From positions 1-64,000 of the forward strand of contig UQLW01000008.1 in NCBI GenBank assembly GCA_900542005.1: a DNA stretch of 64,000 bases. The letters are read 5' to 3'. A model generated the notes under the pieces. The model searched no databases. It worked only from the letters and a program-made list of their open reading frames with translations, and was not told the DNA's origin. Below, one piece after another: positions 1-7,474 of the stretch. Numbering within the stretch: the stretch's first letter is position 1; the number at the start of each line of letters is the position of its first letter. The position numbers and the translations under genes were made by a program. Source of the DNA: an uncultured Eubacteriales bacterium (GTDB lineage: Bacteria > Bacillota > Clostridia > Christensenellales > UMGS416).

Positions 1-1
1 C

Positions 2-250
2 GCCCGCGTGGAGAGCGACGACGACGAAATGGCCATGTACACCAAGATCACCGACCAGTGGACCAAGTCCATCGCGTCCATGATCACGGCTGATTCCGAG
101 GCTGCTTGTGAGCAGGCCTGGAACGAGTTCCAGACCTATGCCATGAACGAGGGCATGGAGGCTGTCGAAGCCAAGATGACCGAGCGCTATGTGGAGAACC
201 TCAAGCGTTATCAGGATGCCGGTTACTTCACCGATATCGTGACCGAATAA
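2..250 (+). CDS. Extracellular solute-binding protein, C-terminal fragment (gene cut by window edge)
   Basis: Only the last 82 residues are visible; the frame is open at the window edge, so the true start lies upstream. The end of the protein (YQDAGYFTDI, 4 residues before the stop) closely resembles the end of the full-length lipoprotein at 7475-9286 (YQAAGYFTEI). The preceding stretch of alternating acidic and basic residues also fits the C-terminal helices of large Firmicutes carbohydrate-binding lipoproteins. By family knowledge it would sit outside the membrane and deliver a sugar or oligosaccharide to an ABC permease. The permease genes are not in this window. The substrate cannot be told. 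Confidence 0.7.
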   Translation, partial: ARVESDDDEMAMYTKITDQWTKSIASMITADSEAACEQAWNEFQTYAMNEGMEAVEAKMTERYVENLKRYQDAGYFTDIVTE

Positions 251-261
251 GGGTTTCCTCC

Positions 262-316
262 CCTGCGGGCTTGCCCGCAGGAATGACCCCCGCTTCGTCC
301 CAGCGGGGGTTTTTTT
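262..316 (+). terminator. Rho-independent terminator after the solute-binding-protein fragment
   Basis: There are two consecutive hairpins. The first pairs CCTGCGGGC (262-270) with GCCCGCAGG (273-281). The second pairs ACCCCCGC (286-293) with GCGGGGGT (303-310) and is followed by a T run. It begins 11 bases after the stop codon. Confidence 0.85.
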
Positions 317-320
317 CGTG

Positions 321-358
321 CCCAGAAAAGAAAAGGGCAGACGCTTTGTGCGCCTGCC
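321..358 (-). terminator. Terminator of the aldo/keto reductase-EstB-ceramidase-like operon
   Basis: On the minus strand GGCAGGCGC pairs with GCGTCTGCC (one G-U pair; plus-strand 336-358) across a 5-nt loop. It is followed by CTTTTCTTTT. It lies 23 bases beyond the stop of the gene ending at 382. Confidence 0.6.
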
Positions 359-381
359 GGGCAGGAAAAAGGCCATATACG

Positions 382-1626
382 CTAACGGCCAGAAGAGAGC
401 GCGCGCCAGCCAGCTACGGCTGTATCGGTCAGCTGACGGGCGGCGCCGGGCTCAAAGGGCATGACATGACCATGAAAGCGATAGAAGATCAGGTAGCTGT
501 AGTGGGTTTCGTAGCCGCCCTTGGCCCATTCGGCGGCGGTGGGCAGGTAGCCGGTGCAGCCGTTGGTATACCCGCTGAAGAAGAAAAGCGGGGTTTGGGC
601 GCGCTGGGCCGCCTCCAGGGCCAGCTCACAGAAAATTTCGTCGGGGACGCCGCAGAAGCAGCCCTCATCAAGACAGAAAAAGTGCATGGAGCTGGGGATA
701 GCCTGACGCTGCAGGCCCGCCTGCCGCAGGCGGGCGCACTCCGCCAGCCAGGGGCCGGCCTCCATGCCCGATTGGGCGGCAAGGGCCTCCGCCTCCTGCG
801 CCGAAGGCACGGGCGAGTGCAGCTCCAGGGGCAGCTCCGCCATGGCGAGGCGGGATACGGCCCGGGGCTCAAAGCGAAGGCGCAGGGCGTCGCCTACCAG
901 GCGTCCGGCGATACGCTCCGCGTCAGCCAGCGTACCGCCGTGGATGGTGTCCGCTCCGGCGGGCTTGAGATTACCCGAAGCGCCCTGCAGGATCATCACA
1001 GGGCAGCCCATGGCGGCGGCAATCTTTTTGCGGGCCAGGCCGATATAGTCGCTGGACATCTGGGGCCCGGTCAGGATATTGGCATGGGCGCAGGCCCTGA
1101 GCAGCAGGACGATGGGCTTGCGGCTTTGGGCATGCTCCACCAGCAGGCCGCCCAGACGGCTGTCGACGGTGGAGCAGCCGGGGCGGCGGTTTTCACCGAT
1201 GCCGGTGTGCCCCAGGCCCCAACCGGCCAGGCAGGGGGCCAGACGCTGCGCGGCCTCCCGGGCACAGGCTGCCAAGCGCTGGGCGAGGAGCTCTACATAT
1301 CGGGGGCCGTTCACCTCAGAGAGGGGAGCCGGCGCCGAATGGGTATGGGTGGCGCACAGCATGACGCGCTCCACTGATGTGCCCAGCGCATCGGCCACCT
1401 GCTGGCGCAGCTGCCGGGCCAGGGCGGTGGTAAAGCCCAGCGTATCCAGCGAGAGGAGGCAGAAGCGCTCGCCCTCCCGCTCCCAAAGAAGGAGCTGCGC
1501 ATAGAGCCGGTGGAGCACGGCCTGGACGGGCTCGGGCCTGAAATAGCCGATAAGCTCCACAGGGAAGTCTGGGGTAATATCTGCCTGGGCAAAGGCGGCC
1601 CGGCAGGCGGATGATTGGAGATTCAT
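382..1626 (-). CDS. Neutral/alkaline ceramidase-like (N-terminal domain) hydrolase
   Basis: The product is 414 residues. The N-terminus (ADITPDFPVELIGY) and the motif ATHTHSAP near residue 93 match the catalytic, zinc-binding part of the neutral/alkaline ceramidase superfamily. The member is short: full ceramidases are about 650 residues with a C-terminal Ig-like domain that is absent here. No signal peptide is seen, so it is probably cytoplasmic. Such short bacterial members are usually of unknown substrate, and amide or ester cleavage is inferred. It is the third gene of a minus-strand cassette, 50 bases after the EstB-like gene. The start is supported by GAGAGG 8 bases upstream. Substrate specificity is not claimed. 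Confidence 0.72.
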   Translation of the reverse strand: MNLQSSACRAAFAQADITPDFPVELIGYFRPEPVQAVLHRLYAQLLLWEREGERFCLLSLDTLGFTTALARQLRQQVADALGTSVERVMLCATHTHSAPAPLSEVNGPRYVELLAQRLAACAREAAQRLAPCLAGWGLGHTGIGENRRPGCSTVDSRLGGLLVEHAQSRKPIVLLLRACAHANILTGPQMSSDYIGLARKKIAAAMGCPVMILQGASGNLKPAGADTIHGGTLADAERIAGRLVGDALRLRFEPRAVSRLAMAELPLELHSPVPSAQEAEALAAQSGMEAGPWLAECARLRQAGLQRQAIPSSMHFFCLDEGCFCGVPDEIFCELALEAAQRAQTPLFFFSGYTNGCTGYLPTAAEWAKGGYETHYSYLIFYRFHGHVMPFEPGAARQLTDTAVAGWRALSSGR

Positions 1627-1676
1627 AACTTTTTCCTCTCTTTTGCTTTGTAATCGCTATGGCGCGCTTCCCGCCT

Positions 1677-2879
1677 TCAGCCTTCGATATAGCGGTATAT
1701 GGCCTGGGACAGGGCCGGCAGGTAGTCCTTGTGATCCGGCGGCACCCGCTGGGTCATAAAGACGGCCACCAGCCCGTGAGCAGGGTCGATGCGCAATGAA
1801 GCGCCAGCTTTTCCGTTCCAGCCAAAGGCGCCTTTCCCCTCGCCGGGATACTGGCTTTGCTGCGGCTGCTGCATAACCCGTACCATATAGCCGTAGCTAT
1901 AGCCCAGCTCATCGCCGCTATTGAAGACGCGATAGCGGGCGCGCTGGGCTTCCGTCAGGTGGGCGGATGTCATATCTTCCACGGTATGGGGCTGCAAAAG
2001 CTGCCTGCCGCCCAGGCGTCCCCGATCTAGCAGCATCTGTCCGAAGCGCCCATAGTCGTCAATGGTGGAGATCAGGCCTGCGCCGCCGGACTGAAAGCGG
2101 GGATTATCGATCATGCGGAAGCCCACTCCCGTATCTTGCCAGGGAATCAGGCCACCGGGGCCGTCAGTATAGATGGCGGCTACCCGCGCCCTTTTAGAGG
2201 GCGGCGCCAGGAAGAAGGTATCGTCCATCCCCAAGGGCTCCAGGATGGACTGACGGAGATACTGGCCCAGCGTCATCCCGGAAGCCGCCTCGATCACACC
2301 GCCCAGCACGTCGCAGCTGAGCCCATAGAGCCAGTCTGCGCCAGGCTGGAAGCACAGAGGGCAAGCGGCAATCTGCTCGATATATTCCAGCGTGCCCCAG
2401 GGACGGCCATCGTCCTCATCCGCCTGCATCCGGCGGTGGAGGGCCTGATAGGCGCGGTTGACCTCGGCCATGACAGGGTCAGCCCTTTCCCCACCGGGAT
2501 AGGGAAGGCCGCTGGTCATGGTCATAAGATCATAGAGCGTGACCGGCCGCCGGACCGGCTCCAGGGCGATGGCGCCATCGGGGCGGGCTACAGCCACCTG
2601 CTGCCCGGAAAAGGAAGGAATAAAACGGCTGACCGGGTCGGACAGGGAGAGACGGCCGGCCTCGGCCAGGGTGAGCAGCGCGGCAGCCACCACCGGCTTG
2701 GAGACGGAGAACATATGGCAGAGGGTATCCCGGGAAAAGGGCCTCCGGGCCGCCAGATCGGCATATCCGGCCTCGTAATCGTATACCTCGCGGCCATTGC
2801 GCAGGAGCAGGAGCGAGGCGCCCGCCACGCTGCCCTGGCTGACAAAGCGGTCGATCACCGGCGCGATGGGGTCAGCCAT
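1677..2879 (-). CDS. Serine hydrolase, beta-lactamase/EstB family
   Basis: The product is 400 residues with the beta-lactamase class C/PBP-like fold. The SxxK motif is SVSK in HMFSVSKPVVAA. The second motif is YGL followed by a DVLGG segment, the Y-x-L form typical of EstB-type esterases rather than the YAN of AmpC. GMDDTFF follows at the usual distance. The expected activity is hydrolysis of esters or D-amino-acid peptides by an acyl-serine mechanism. No convincing signal peptide is present. I chose the ATG at 2879 because GGAGG lies 8-12 bases ahead. This start overlaps the stop of the aldo/keto reductase by 8 bases, showing translational coupling. An upstream in-frame ATG at 2897 has no such site. 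Confidence 0.82.
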   Translation of the reverse strand: MADPIAPVIDRFVSQGSVAGASLLLLRNGREVYDYEAGYADLAARRPFSRDTLCHMFSVSKPVVAAALLTLAEAGRLSLSDPVSRFIPSFSGQQVAVARPDGAIALEPVRRPVTLYDLMTMTSGLPYPGGERADPVMAEVNRAYQALHRRMQADEDDGRPWGTLEYIEQIAACPLCFQPGADWLYGLSCDVLGGVIEAASGMTLGQYLRQSILEPLGMDDTFFLAPPSKRARVAAIYTDGPGGLIPWQDTGVGFRMIDNPRFQSGGAGLISTIDDYGRFGQMLLDRGRLGGRQLLQPHTVEDMTSAHLTEAQRARYRVFNSGDELGYSYGYMVRVMQQPQQSQYPGEGKGAFGWNGKAGASLRIDPAHGLVAVFMTQRVPPDHKDYLPALSQAIYRYIEG

Positions 2880-3891
2880 GGCAATGGGCCTCCACAAAGC
2901 TGCGGTAGTCCGCCAGGTTCTTCGCCAGCAGCTTCCGGGTCGGCAGGTGGTAGGGACAGCGGCTTTCGCAGGCGCCGCAGTCCAGGCAGGCGTCGATCCG
3001 CGCCATGTTGTCCTGCCATTGGGGCGTAGTATAGCTCTGCCAGGGCGCGCGGCGCAGGAGCAGCGACATGCGCGCCGCCATGTTGATGGGTATACCGGCC
3101 GGGCAGGGCAGGCAGTAGCCGCAGCCCCTGCAGAAATCGCCGGAAAGCTCCCGGCGCAGCGCCTCGACCGCCTGCTGCATTTCCACGGTCATCCGGGGCG
3201 GGTTGGACTCCAGGGCTACGATGTCCTCAAGCTCCCAGCGGTGCTGGATGCCCCACAGGGGGAACACGCCCTCAAACCGGTCAAGGAAGGCAAAGGAAAG
3301 GGCAGCCCGGGTGATGAGCCCGCCGGAAAGGGCCTTCATGGCCAGTAGGCCGATGTTCAGCCGCTGGCAGGTTGCGATTACCGAGAGATCCCGGTCAGTG
3401 CACAGCGGGGAGAGGGGATACTGGATGGTCTCATACAGCCCGCTTTCAGCGGCGGCCAGGGCAATATCAGCGCTGTGATTGGTCAGCCCGATGTGGCGGA
3501 TCATGCCTTGGCGCTTGAATTCCTCCATCTGGCGGTACAGCGGCGAATCGCCCAGCGGAAGCTCAGCGGGGTTGTGGAATTGGTAGATATCCACATAATC
3601 GGTCTTGAGCATGTTCAGCGAGGTTTCCAGGTCGCGCTTGATGCCGTCCACCGTGGTGGAAGGCGTCTTGGTGGCGATCACCACCTGATCCCGGACGTCC
3701 TCCAGGGCCAGCCCCAGCTTGTATTCGCTGTCGGTATAGCTGCGGGCCGTGTCATACAGGGTGATGCCTTCTTGGTAAGCGGCGCGGATAAGCTCCACCG
3801 CCTCCTGGGTGGTGCGCCGCTGCAGCGGCAGGCACCCCAGCGCGGTGCGGGTGACGGTCAAACCGGTTTTGCCAAGGGGAGCGGTACGCAT
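2872..3891 (-). CDS. Aldo/keto reductase with C-terminal 4Fe-4S ferredoxin domain
   Basis: The product is 339 residues. Residues 1-230 are an AKR barrel: N-terminal MRTAPLGKTGLTV, catalytic Asp and Tyr in YDTARSY, Lys in ATKTPS and His in YQFHN. The C-terminal 90 residues carry two cysteine clusters, CRGCGYCLPC and CLDCGACESRCP, which are ferredoxin-type 4Fe-4S ligands. This fusion is common in anaerobes and suggests coupling of NAD(P)H-dependent carbonyl chemistry to iron-sulfur electron transfer; the substrate is unknown. The start at 3891 has AGAGGA 7 bases upstream. It is the first gene of a three-gene minus-strand operon with the EstB-like and ceramidase-like proteins. Confidence 0.9.
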   Translation of the reverse strand: MRTAPLGKTGLTVTRTALGCLPLQRRTTQEAVELIRAAYQEGITLYDTARSYTDSEYKLGLALEDVRDQVVIATKTPSTTVDGIKRDLETSLNMLKTDYVDIYQFHNPAELPLGDSPLYRQMEEFKRQGMIRHIGLTNHSADIALAAAESGLYETIQYPLSPLCTDRDLSVIATCQRLNIGLLAMKALSGGLITRAALSFAFLDRFEGVFPLWGIQHRWELEDIVALESNPPRMTVEMQQAVEALRRELSGDFCRGCGYCLPCPAGIPINMAARMSLLLRRAPWQSYTTPQWQDNMARIDACLDCGACESRCPYHLPTRKLLAKNLADYRSFVEAHCHG

Positions 3892-3942
3892 ATTCGTTTC
3901 CTCTTTTCTCAGCATAAGCTGCGTTCATTCATCCATAGGTAT

Positions 3943-3970
3943 ATTATAGACCTGTGGAAGATAAAAACAA
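3943..3970 (-). promoter_or_regulatory. Candidate promoter for the aldo/keto reductase operon
   Basis: On the minus strand TTGTTT is followed after 16 bases by TATAAT, about 50 bases ahead of the start codon at 3891. Confidence 0.45.
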
Positions 3971-3982
3971 ATACGATAGCTA

Positions 3983-4011
3983 TTGAAAATTCGTTCCATT
4001 TCGTGTACCAT
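3983..4011 (+). promoter_or_regulatory. Candidate promoter for the zinc-ribbon membrane protein and DUF1858 genes
   Basis: TTGAAA, a 17-base gap and TACCAT lie 22 bases ahead of the TTG start at 4033. This promoter is divergent from the aldo/keto reductase promoter in the same intergenic region. Confidence 0.4.
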
Positions 4012-4032
4012 CATCGAGTAGGAGGCGATATT

Positions 4033-4428
4033 TTGAGCGGTCCGCAAAGACGTTATGGCTTCGACGCGCTGAGCGTATGCTGCGTGGCGCTGGCAGCCGT
4101 CCTGGCCTGGATTCCCTATGGATTTATTCTGTCGCTCATATTGATCGGGTGGGCGCTTTTCCGCGCGCTCTCGGGAAACGTTCAGGCCCGTTCGGCGGAA
4201 GCGCTGTGGTTCTCCAACCACACGCGAGGCCTGCGAAGCTGGGCGCTTACCGCCTTTTATCGGGTACGCCTTTGGTGGCGCAGGATGCTTGAAAGGGCGC
4301 GGTATTGGAGAACCTATAAGGTGTTCCGGTGCAAGAAATGCGGCCAGAAGCTGAGGGTGCCCCGCGGAAAGGGCAGGCTGAGGGTGACCTGCAAGAACTG
4401 TAAGGAACAATTTTCCATTAAAAGCTGA
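4033..4428 (+). CDS. Small membrane protein with C-terminal zinc ribbon
   Basis: The product is 131 residues. Residues 8-45 are strongly hydrophobic and give one or two membrane segments. A basic middle region follows. The end holds two CxxC knuckles (CKKC and CKNC) spaced 19 residues apart, a typical zinc ribbon on the cytoplasmic side. The TTG start is chosen because GGAGG (4020-4024) sits 8 bases ahead; no ATG fits. The family occurs in Clostridia without an assigned function. Nucleic-acid or protein binding by the ribbon is only a guess. The next gene starts 19 bases downstream. Confidence 0.72.
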   Translation: MSGPQRRYGFDALSVCCVALAAVLAWIPYGFILSLILIGWALFRALSGNVQARSAEALWFSNHTRGLRSWALTAFYRVRLWWRRMLERARYWRTYKVFRCKKCGQKLRVPRGKGRLRVTCKNCKEQFSIKS

Positions 4429-4447
4429 AGAAAGGATGGACAAAAGT

Positions 4448-4648
4448 ATGAGCAAGATCACGAAGGATATGACCATCTCCCAGGTGCTGGAGGTTTCCCG
4501 CGCCACGGCCCCCGTCTTCTTCTCCATGGGCATGCACTGCCTGGGCTGCCCCATGTCTGCCGGCGAAACGGTGGAGGAGGCCTGCGCCGCTCATGGCGTC
4601 GATGTGCAGGAGATCGTAAAGAAGCTCAACGAAGCTGTGGAAGACTAA
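4448..4648 (+). CDS. DUF1858 redox-disulfide domain protein
   Basis: The product is 66 residues with the DUF1858/hybrid-cluster-associated disulfide architecture: N-terminal MTISQVLE, then HCLGCP holding the CxxC pair, then a helical C-terminus. Family members are thought to act in thiol or metal chemistry in anaerobes; no direct function is proven. Start choice: the ATG at 4448 begins the usual family N-terminus and has AAAGGA about 11 bases ahead. An in-frame ATG at 4436 directly abuts the purine tract and would add four residues. Confidence 0.88.
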   Translation: MSKITKDMTISQVLEVSRATAPVFFSMGMHCLGCPMSAGETVEEACAAHGVDVQEIVKKLNEAVED

Positions 4649-4663
4649 AAATTCAATAAAAAA

Positions 4664-4697
4664 GCAAAGGAGCCGTCTGCCTGGACGGCTCCTTTGC
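4664..4697 (-). terminator. Terminator of the nucleoside hydrolase gene
   Basis: A 14-bp perfect stem GCAAAGGAGCCGTC/GACGGCTCCTTTGC has a 6-nt loop and is followed on the minus strand by six T and further T-rich sequence. It lies between two convergent genes and may also slow plus-strand transcription. Confidence 0.85.
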
Positions 4698-4708
4698 CAT
4701 AGAAAAGG

Positions 4709-5635
4709 CTAGCGGGACGGAATAGTATGGGCACGGGGAAAGCTTAGCGCCAATTTACTGAAAAAGTCCTCCAGTATGTAGCGGGAGTCAATTGTGCGGT
4801 ATACGCGTAACGTTTTGCCGGCCGGCTGCAGGGGTAGATAATGCATCTTATCATCAATATAGGGGATGGGCATGAGGTCGTATGAGAACAGATACGGGTC
4901 AAGCGCTAATCCAATAGCCGGTGAATCGCCCAATACCCAACTCTCTCGGGCGGGGCGGCCGGGCGGGGCGGACATTGCTGTAATGAAATCGGCCATCTGC
5001 TGAAAAAGATAACCGCCTATCTCCCCATAGGGCTGGACTTTAAGCTGGAGTTCAGCTATAGATACCCGCATCATGGTATAGACATTTTGTGGGACCTGCC
5101 AGACTGAGATGCCGGATTGCAGCACAACATTGGCGGCGTGGATATCGTTGGAAAGATTAAACTCGTTTCCGCCATTGGGCCAGGGACCTCCGCCAATCCA
5201 TATACAGGTTACCTTTTCCGCGATAGAAGGATCCATCAAATAGGCGGACGCCATATCGGTCAATGGGCCTAAAAAGAGTGCGAAAAGCGGACGGGGGTCT
5301 TCACGGTGCGCTTGCGCAATAAGGGCCTTAGCTCCGGGCGAGGGCACAGGGGTGTTCGGATCAGGCAGGCGGTTGGGCGCTCCCCGGAATACGGGGACGC
5401 GTTCAGAAAGTCCCATGATATCCAATATATGGAGAATCTCCTGGTAACTTTCCTCCATGGAACGGTCTGTGCGCTGTGTGCCAAAATGCGCGCCAATCAG
5501 CCCCTCGATAGAGAATTTAGGCGTCAGCAATCCATGGACAATGGCAAATTGATCGTCTGCTTCATTCTTTGCGTCGGTGTTTATGATTACCCGCACCTGT
5601 TTGGATACGGGCACCTTGTACGCATAGGGGGACAT
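4709..5635 (-). CDS. Nucleoside hydrolase-like protein
   Basis: The product is 308 residues of the inosine-uridine-preferring nucleoside hydrolase fold. The N-terminal calcium site reads NTDAKNEADDQFA, a variant of the usual DTDPGxDD: the first Asp is Asn and two residues are inserted before DD. The later signature GGGPWPNGGNEFNLSNDIHA matches the family's second metal and ribose site. The expected reaction is cleavage of an N-ribosyl bond to base plus ribose, but the altered loop leaves the substrate open. The start at 5635 has AGGAGG at a 7-base distance; the ATG at 5641 is too close to it. It stands alone on the minus strand with its own terminator. Confidence 0.8.
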   Translation of the reverse strand: MSPYAYKVPVSKQVRVIINTDAKNEADDQFAIVHGLLTPKFSIEGLIGAHFGTQRTDRSMEESYQEILHILDIMGLSERVPVFRGAPNRLPDPNTPVPSPGAKALIAQAHREDPRPLFALFLGPLTDMASAYLMDPSIAEKVTCIWIGGGPWPNGGNEFNLSNDIHAANVVLQSGISVWQVPQNVYTMMRVSIAELQLKVQPYGEIGGYLFQQMADFITAMSAPPGRPARESWVLGDSPAIGLALDPYLFSYDLMPIPYIDDKMHYLPLQPAGKTLRVYRTIDSRYILEDFFSKLALSFPRAHTIPSR

Positions 5636-5821
5636 AGCCATACCTCCTTCTACCTTTCATCATGTTTATTATAGCGCTATGAAAGAACGAAAACGAGGAA
5701 AATCTTCCGCCGAAGCCCGGCCTTTTATCGATTGCACCCTTCAACCAGCCCCATGGATATGATAAAATAAAAGAATATGCGGGCTGGCGGCCCGCTGGGG
5801 ATCGAGGGAAAAAGAGGGGAC

Positions 5822-7240
5822 ATGATGGGGGGAATGACAATGGAAAATACCGTATCCGCCGAAGCCCGGCTGGGCTCCCGGGAGGAAAAGCGCGCCTTTT
5901 ACCGGCGGGCGGCGGCGATAACCGGGCCGATCGCCCTTCAGAACTTTATGGACGCGGCCGTGGGATCGGCGGATGTGATTATGCTGTCCTTTGTCAGCCA
6001 GGCGGCGCTGGCGGCGTCCTCGCTGGCGGGGCAGGTGATGTTCGTCTTGCAGATGATGCTCTACGGGCTTTCCTCAGGCGCGTCGGTGCTGTCGGCCCAA
6101 TATTGGGGTAAGGGCGACGCGCGTACGGTGGAGCGCATCATGGGCATCGCGCTGCGGGTATCGGTGTTGGTCGGCCTGGCCTTTACGCTGGCTGCCGCCA
6201 TATTCCCCCAGGTGTTGATGCGTATTTTTACCAATGATACCGCGCTGATTGGCGAGGGAATCCGATACCTGCAGGCGGTCAGCGCTTCCTATGTGCTGGG
6301 CGGGTTTGCCACGGTGTACCTGAGCGTGATGCGCAGCGTGGAGCGGGTAAAGATGAGCGCGGCCGTCCACTGCGGCGCGGTGCTGATGAACGTGGTGCTG
6401 AACGCATGCTTTATCTTCGGATACGGGCCCTTTCCCAAGCTGGGGATCACAGGCGTGGCGCTGGCTACCTCCATCACCCGGGCCGTGGAGGTGGTGGTCT
6501 GCCTGATCGACAGCCAGCTCAATCCGCTGATCCGGTTGCGCCTGCGGGACCTGGTCCATCGCGGGGGCAGCCTGATGCGGGACTTTTTCCGCTTCTCCGT
6601 GCCCGCGGCCGCCAACGATATTATCTGGGGCCTGGCCTTCAGCGTGTATTCCATCATCCTGGGGCACCTGAGCAGCGACATTGTGGCGGCTAACTCGGTG
6701 GCTACGGTGGTGCGGAACCTGGGCACCGTGGTCTGCTTCGGCACGTCCTCCAGCGCAGCCATCATCCTGGGCAAGGCCATGGGCGAAAACCGGCTGAAGG
6801 AGGCGGGCGTCTATGCCAAGCGCTTTGTGTGGATCGCCGTATGGACGGCGCTGGCCGGAGGGGCGGTCATTTTGCTGTGCCGCCCGTTGGTGCTGCAATT
6901 CATGCATTACTATGTGACGGTGACCGATACGGTACGCTCAGAGCTGAGCACCATGCTGCTGATCAATTCCTATTACATCATGGGATCCTCGCTCAATACC
7001 ATGCTGATCTGCGGCATCTTCCGGGCTGGGGGCGACGTGCGCTTTGGATTGGTCTGTGATGTCATTGCCATGTGGGGCTATGCGGTGCCGGTGGGGCTGC
7101 TGTGCGCCTTTGTGCTGCGTATTCCGGAGATGTGGGTCTACTTTGTGCTGTGCCTGGATGAATTCGTCAAGCTGCCGGTGGTCTTTGCCCATTACCGTAA
7201 GCGGGGCTGGCTGCGGAACATCACCCGGGACGAGGTATAG
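5822..7240 (+). CDS. MATE family efflux transporter
   Basis: The product is about 472 residues with some twelve hydrophobic segments and two internally similar halves. The N-terminal segment (ITGPIALQNFMDAAVGSADV) and the downstream AQYWGKGD match MATE/NorM proteins of Firmicutes. It would export organic cations or drugs using Na+ or H+. The start is uncertain: ATG codons at 5822, 5825, 5834 and 5840 share the purine-rich tracts at about 5812-5820 and 5827-5832. The gene stands alone, between the divergent nucleoside hydrolase and a terminator at 7266. Confidence 0.9.
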   Translation: MMGGMTMENTVSAEARLGSREEKRAFYRRAAAITGPIALQNFMDAAVGSADVIMLSFVSQAALAASSLAGQVMFVLQMMLYGLSSGASVLSAQYWGKGDARTVERIMGIALRVSVLVGLAFTLAAAIFPQVLMRIFTNDTALIGEGIRYLQAVSASYVLGGFATVYLSVMRSVERVKMSAAVHCGAVLMNVVLNACFIFGYGPFPKLGITGVALATSITRAVEVVVCLIDSQLNPLIRLRLRDLVHRGGSLMRDFFRFSVPAAANDIIWGLAFSVYSIILGHLSSDIVAANSVATVVRNLGTVVCFGTSSSAAIILGKAMGENRLKEAGVYAKRFVWIAVWTALAGGAVILLCRPLVLQFMHYYVTVTDTVRSELSTMLLINSYYIMGSSLNTMLICGIFRAGGDVRFGLVCDVIAMWGYAVPVGLLCAFVLRIPEMWVYFVLCLDEFVKLPVVFAHYRKRGWLRNITRDEV

Positions 7241-7265
7241 AGAGCGGCGGCAAGATAGAAAAGAG

Positions 7266-7293
7266 AAGGGGGAGGCCAGGGCCTCCCTTTTCT
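7266..7293 (+). terminator. Terminator after the MATE transporter
   Basis: The stem AAGGGGGAGGC/GCCTCCCTT (core GGGAGGC with GCCTCCC) has a short loop and ends in TTTTCT, 25 bases after the stop codon. Confidence 0.75.
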
Positions 7294-7474
7294 GCTATGC
7301 CCCAATGGCAGGTATAGGGCCTGGGTTGACCGGGATATCGAGGCTTTTGACTCGGGAATGAGCGGGATGGATTCGAGAAAAATATAGAAAATAGAATGGG
7401 AACATTGGATACATAGACATGGCCGCGAAGGCACGATACAATGAAAATAGCCGAGAAGGAAGGGGGAAAAGCGT

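Noticed and set aside
271..1377. Open frame of 368 codons opposite the ceramidase-like gene
   Set aside because: Its low-complexity Gly/Ala/Arg composition lacks any motif, and it begins inside a terminator region.
3475..4032. Longer start for the zinc-ribbon membrane protein
   Set aside because: The extension is antisense to the aldo/keto reductase. The TTG at 4033 has GGAGG at a correct distance.
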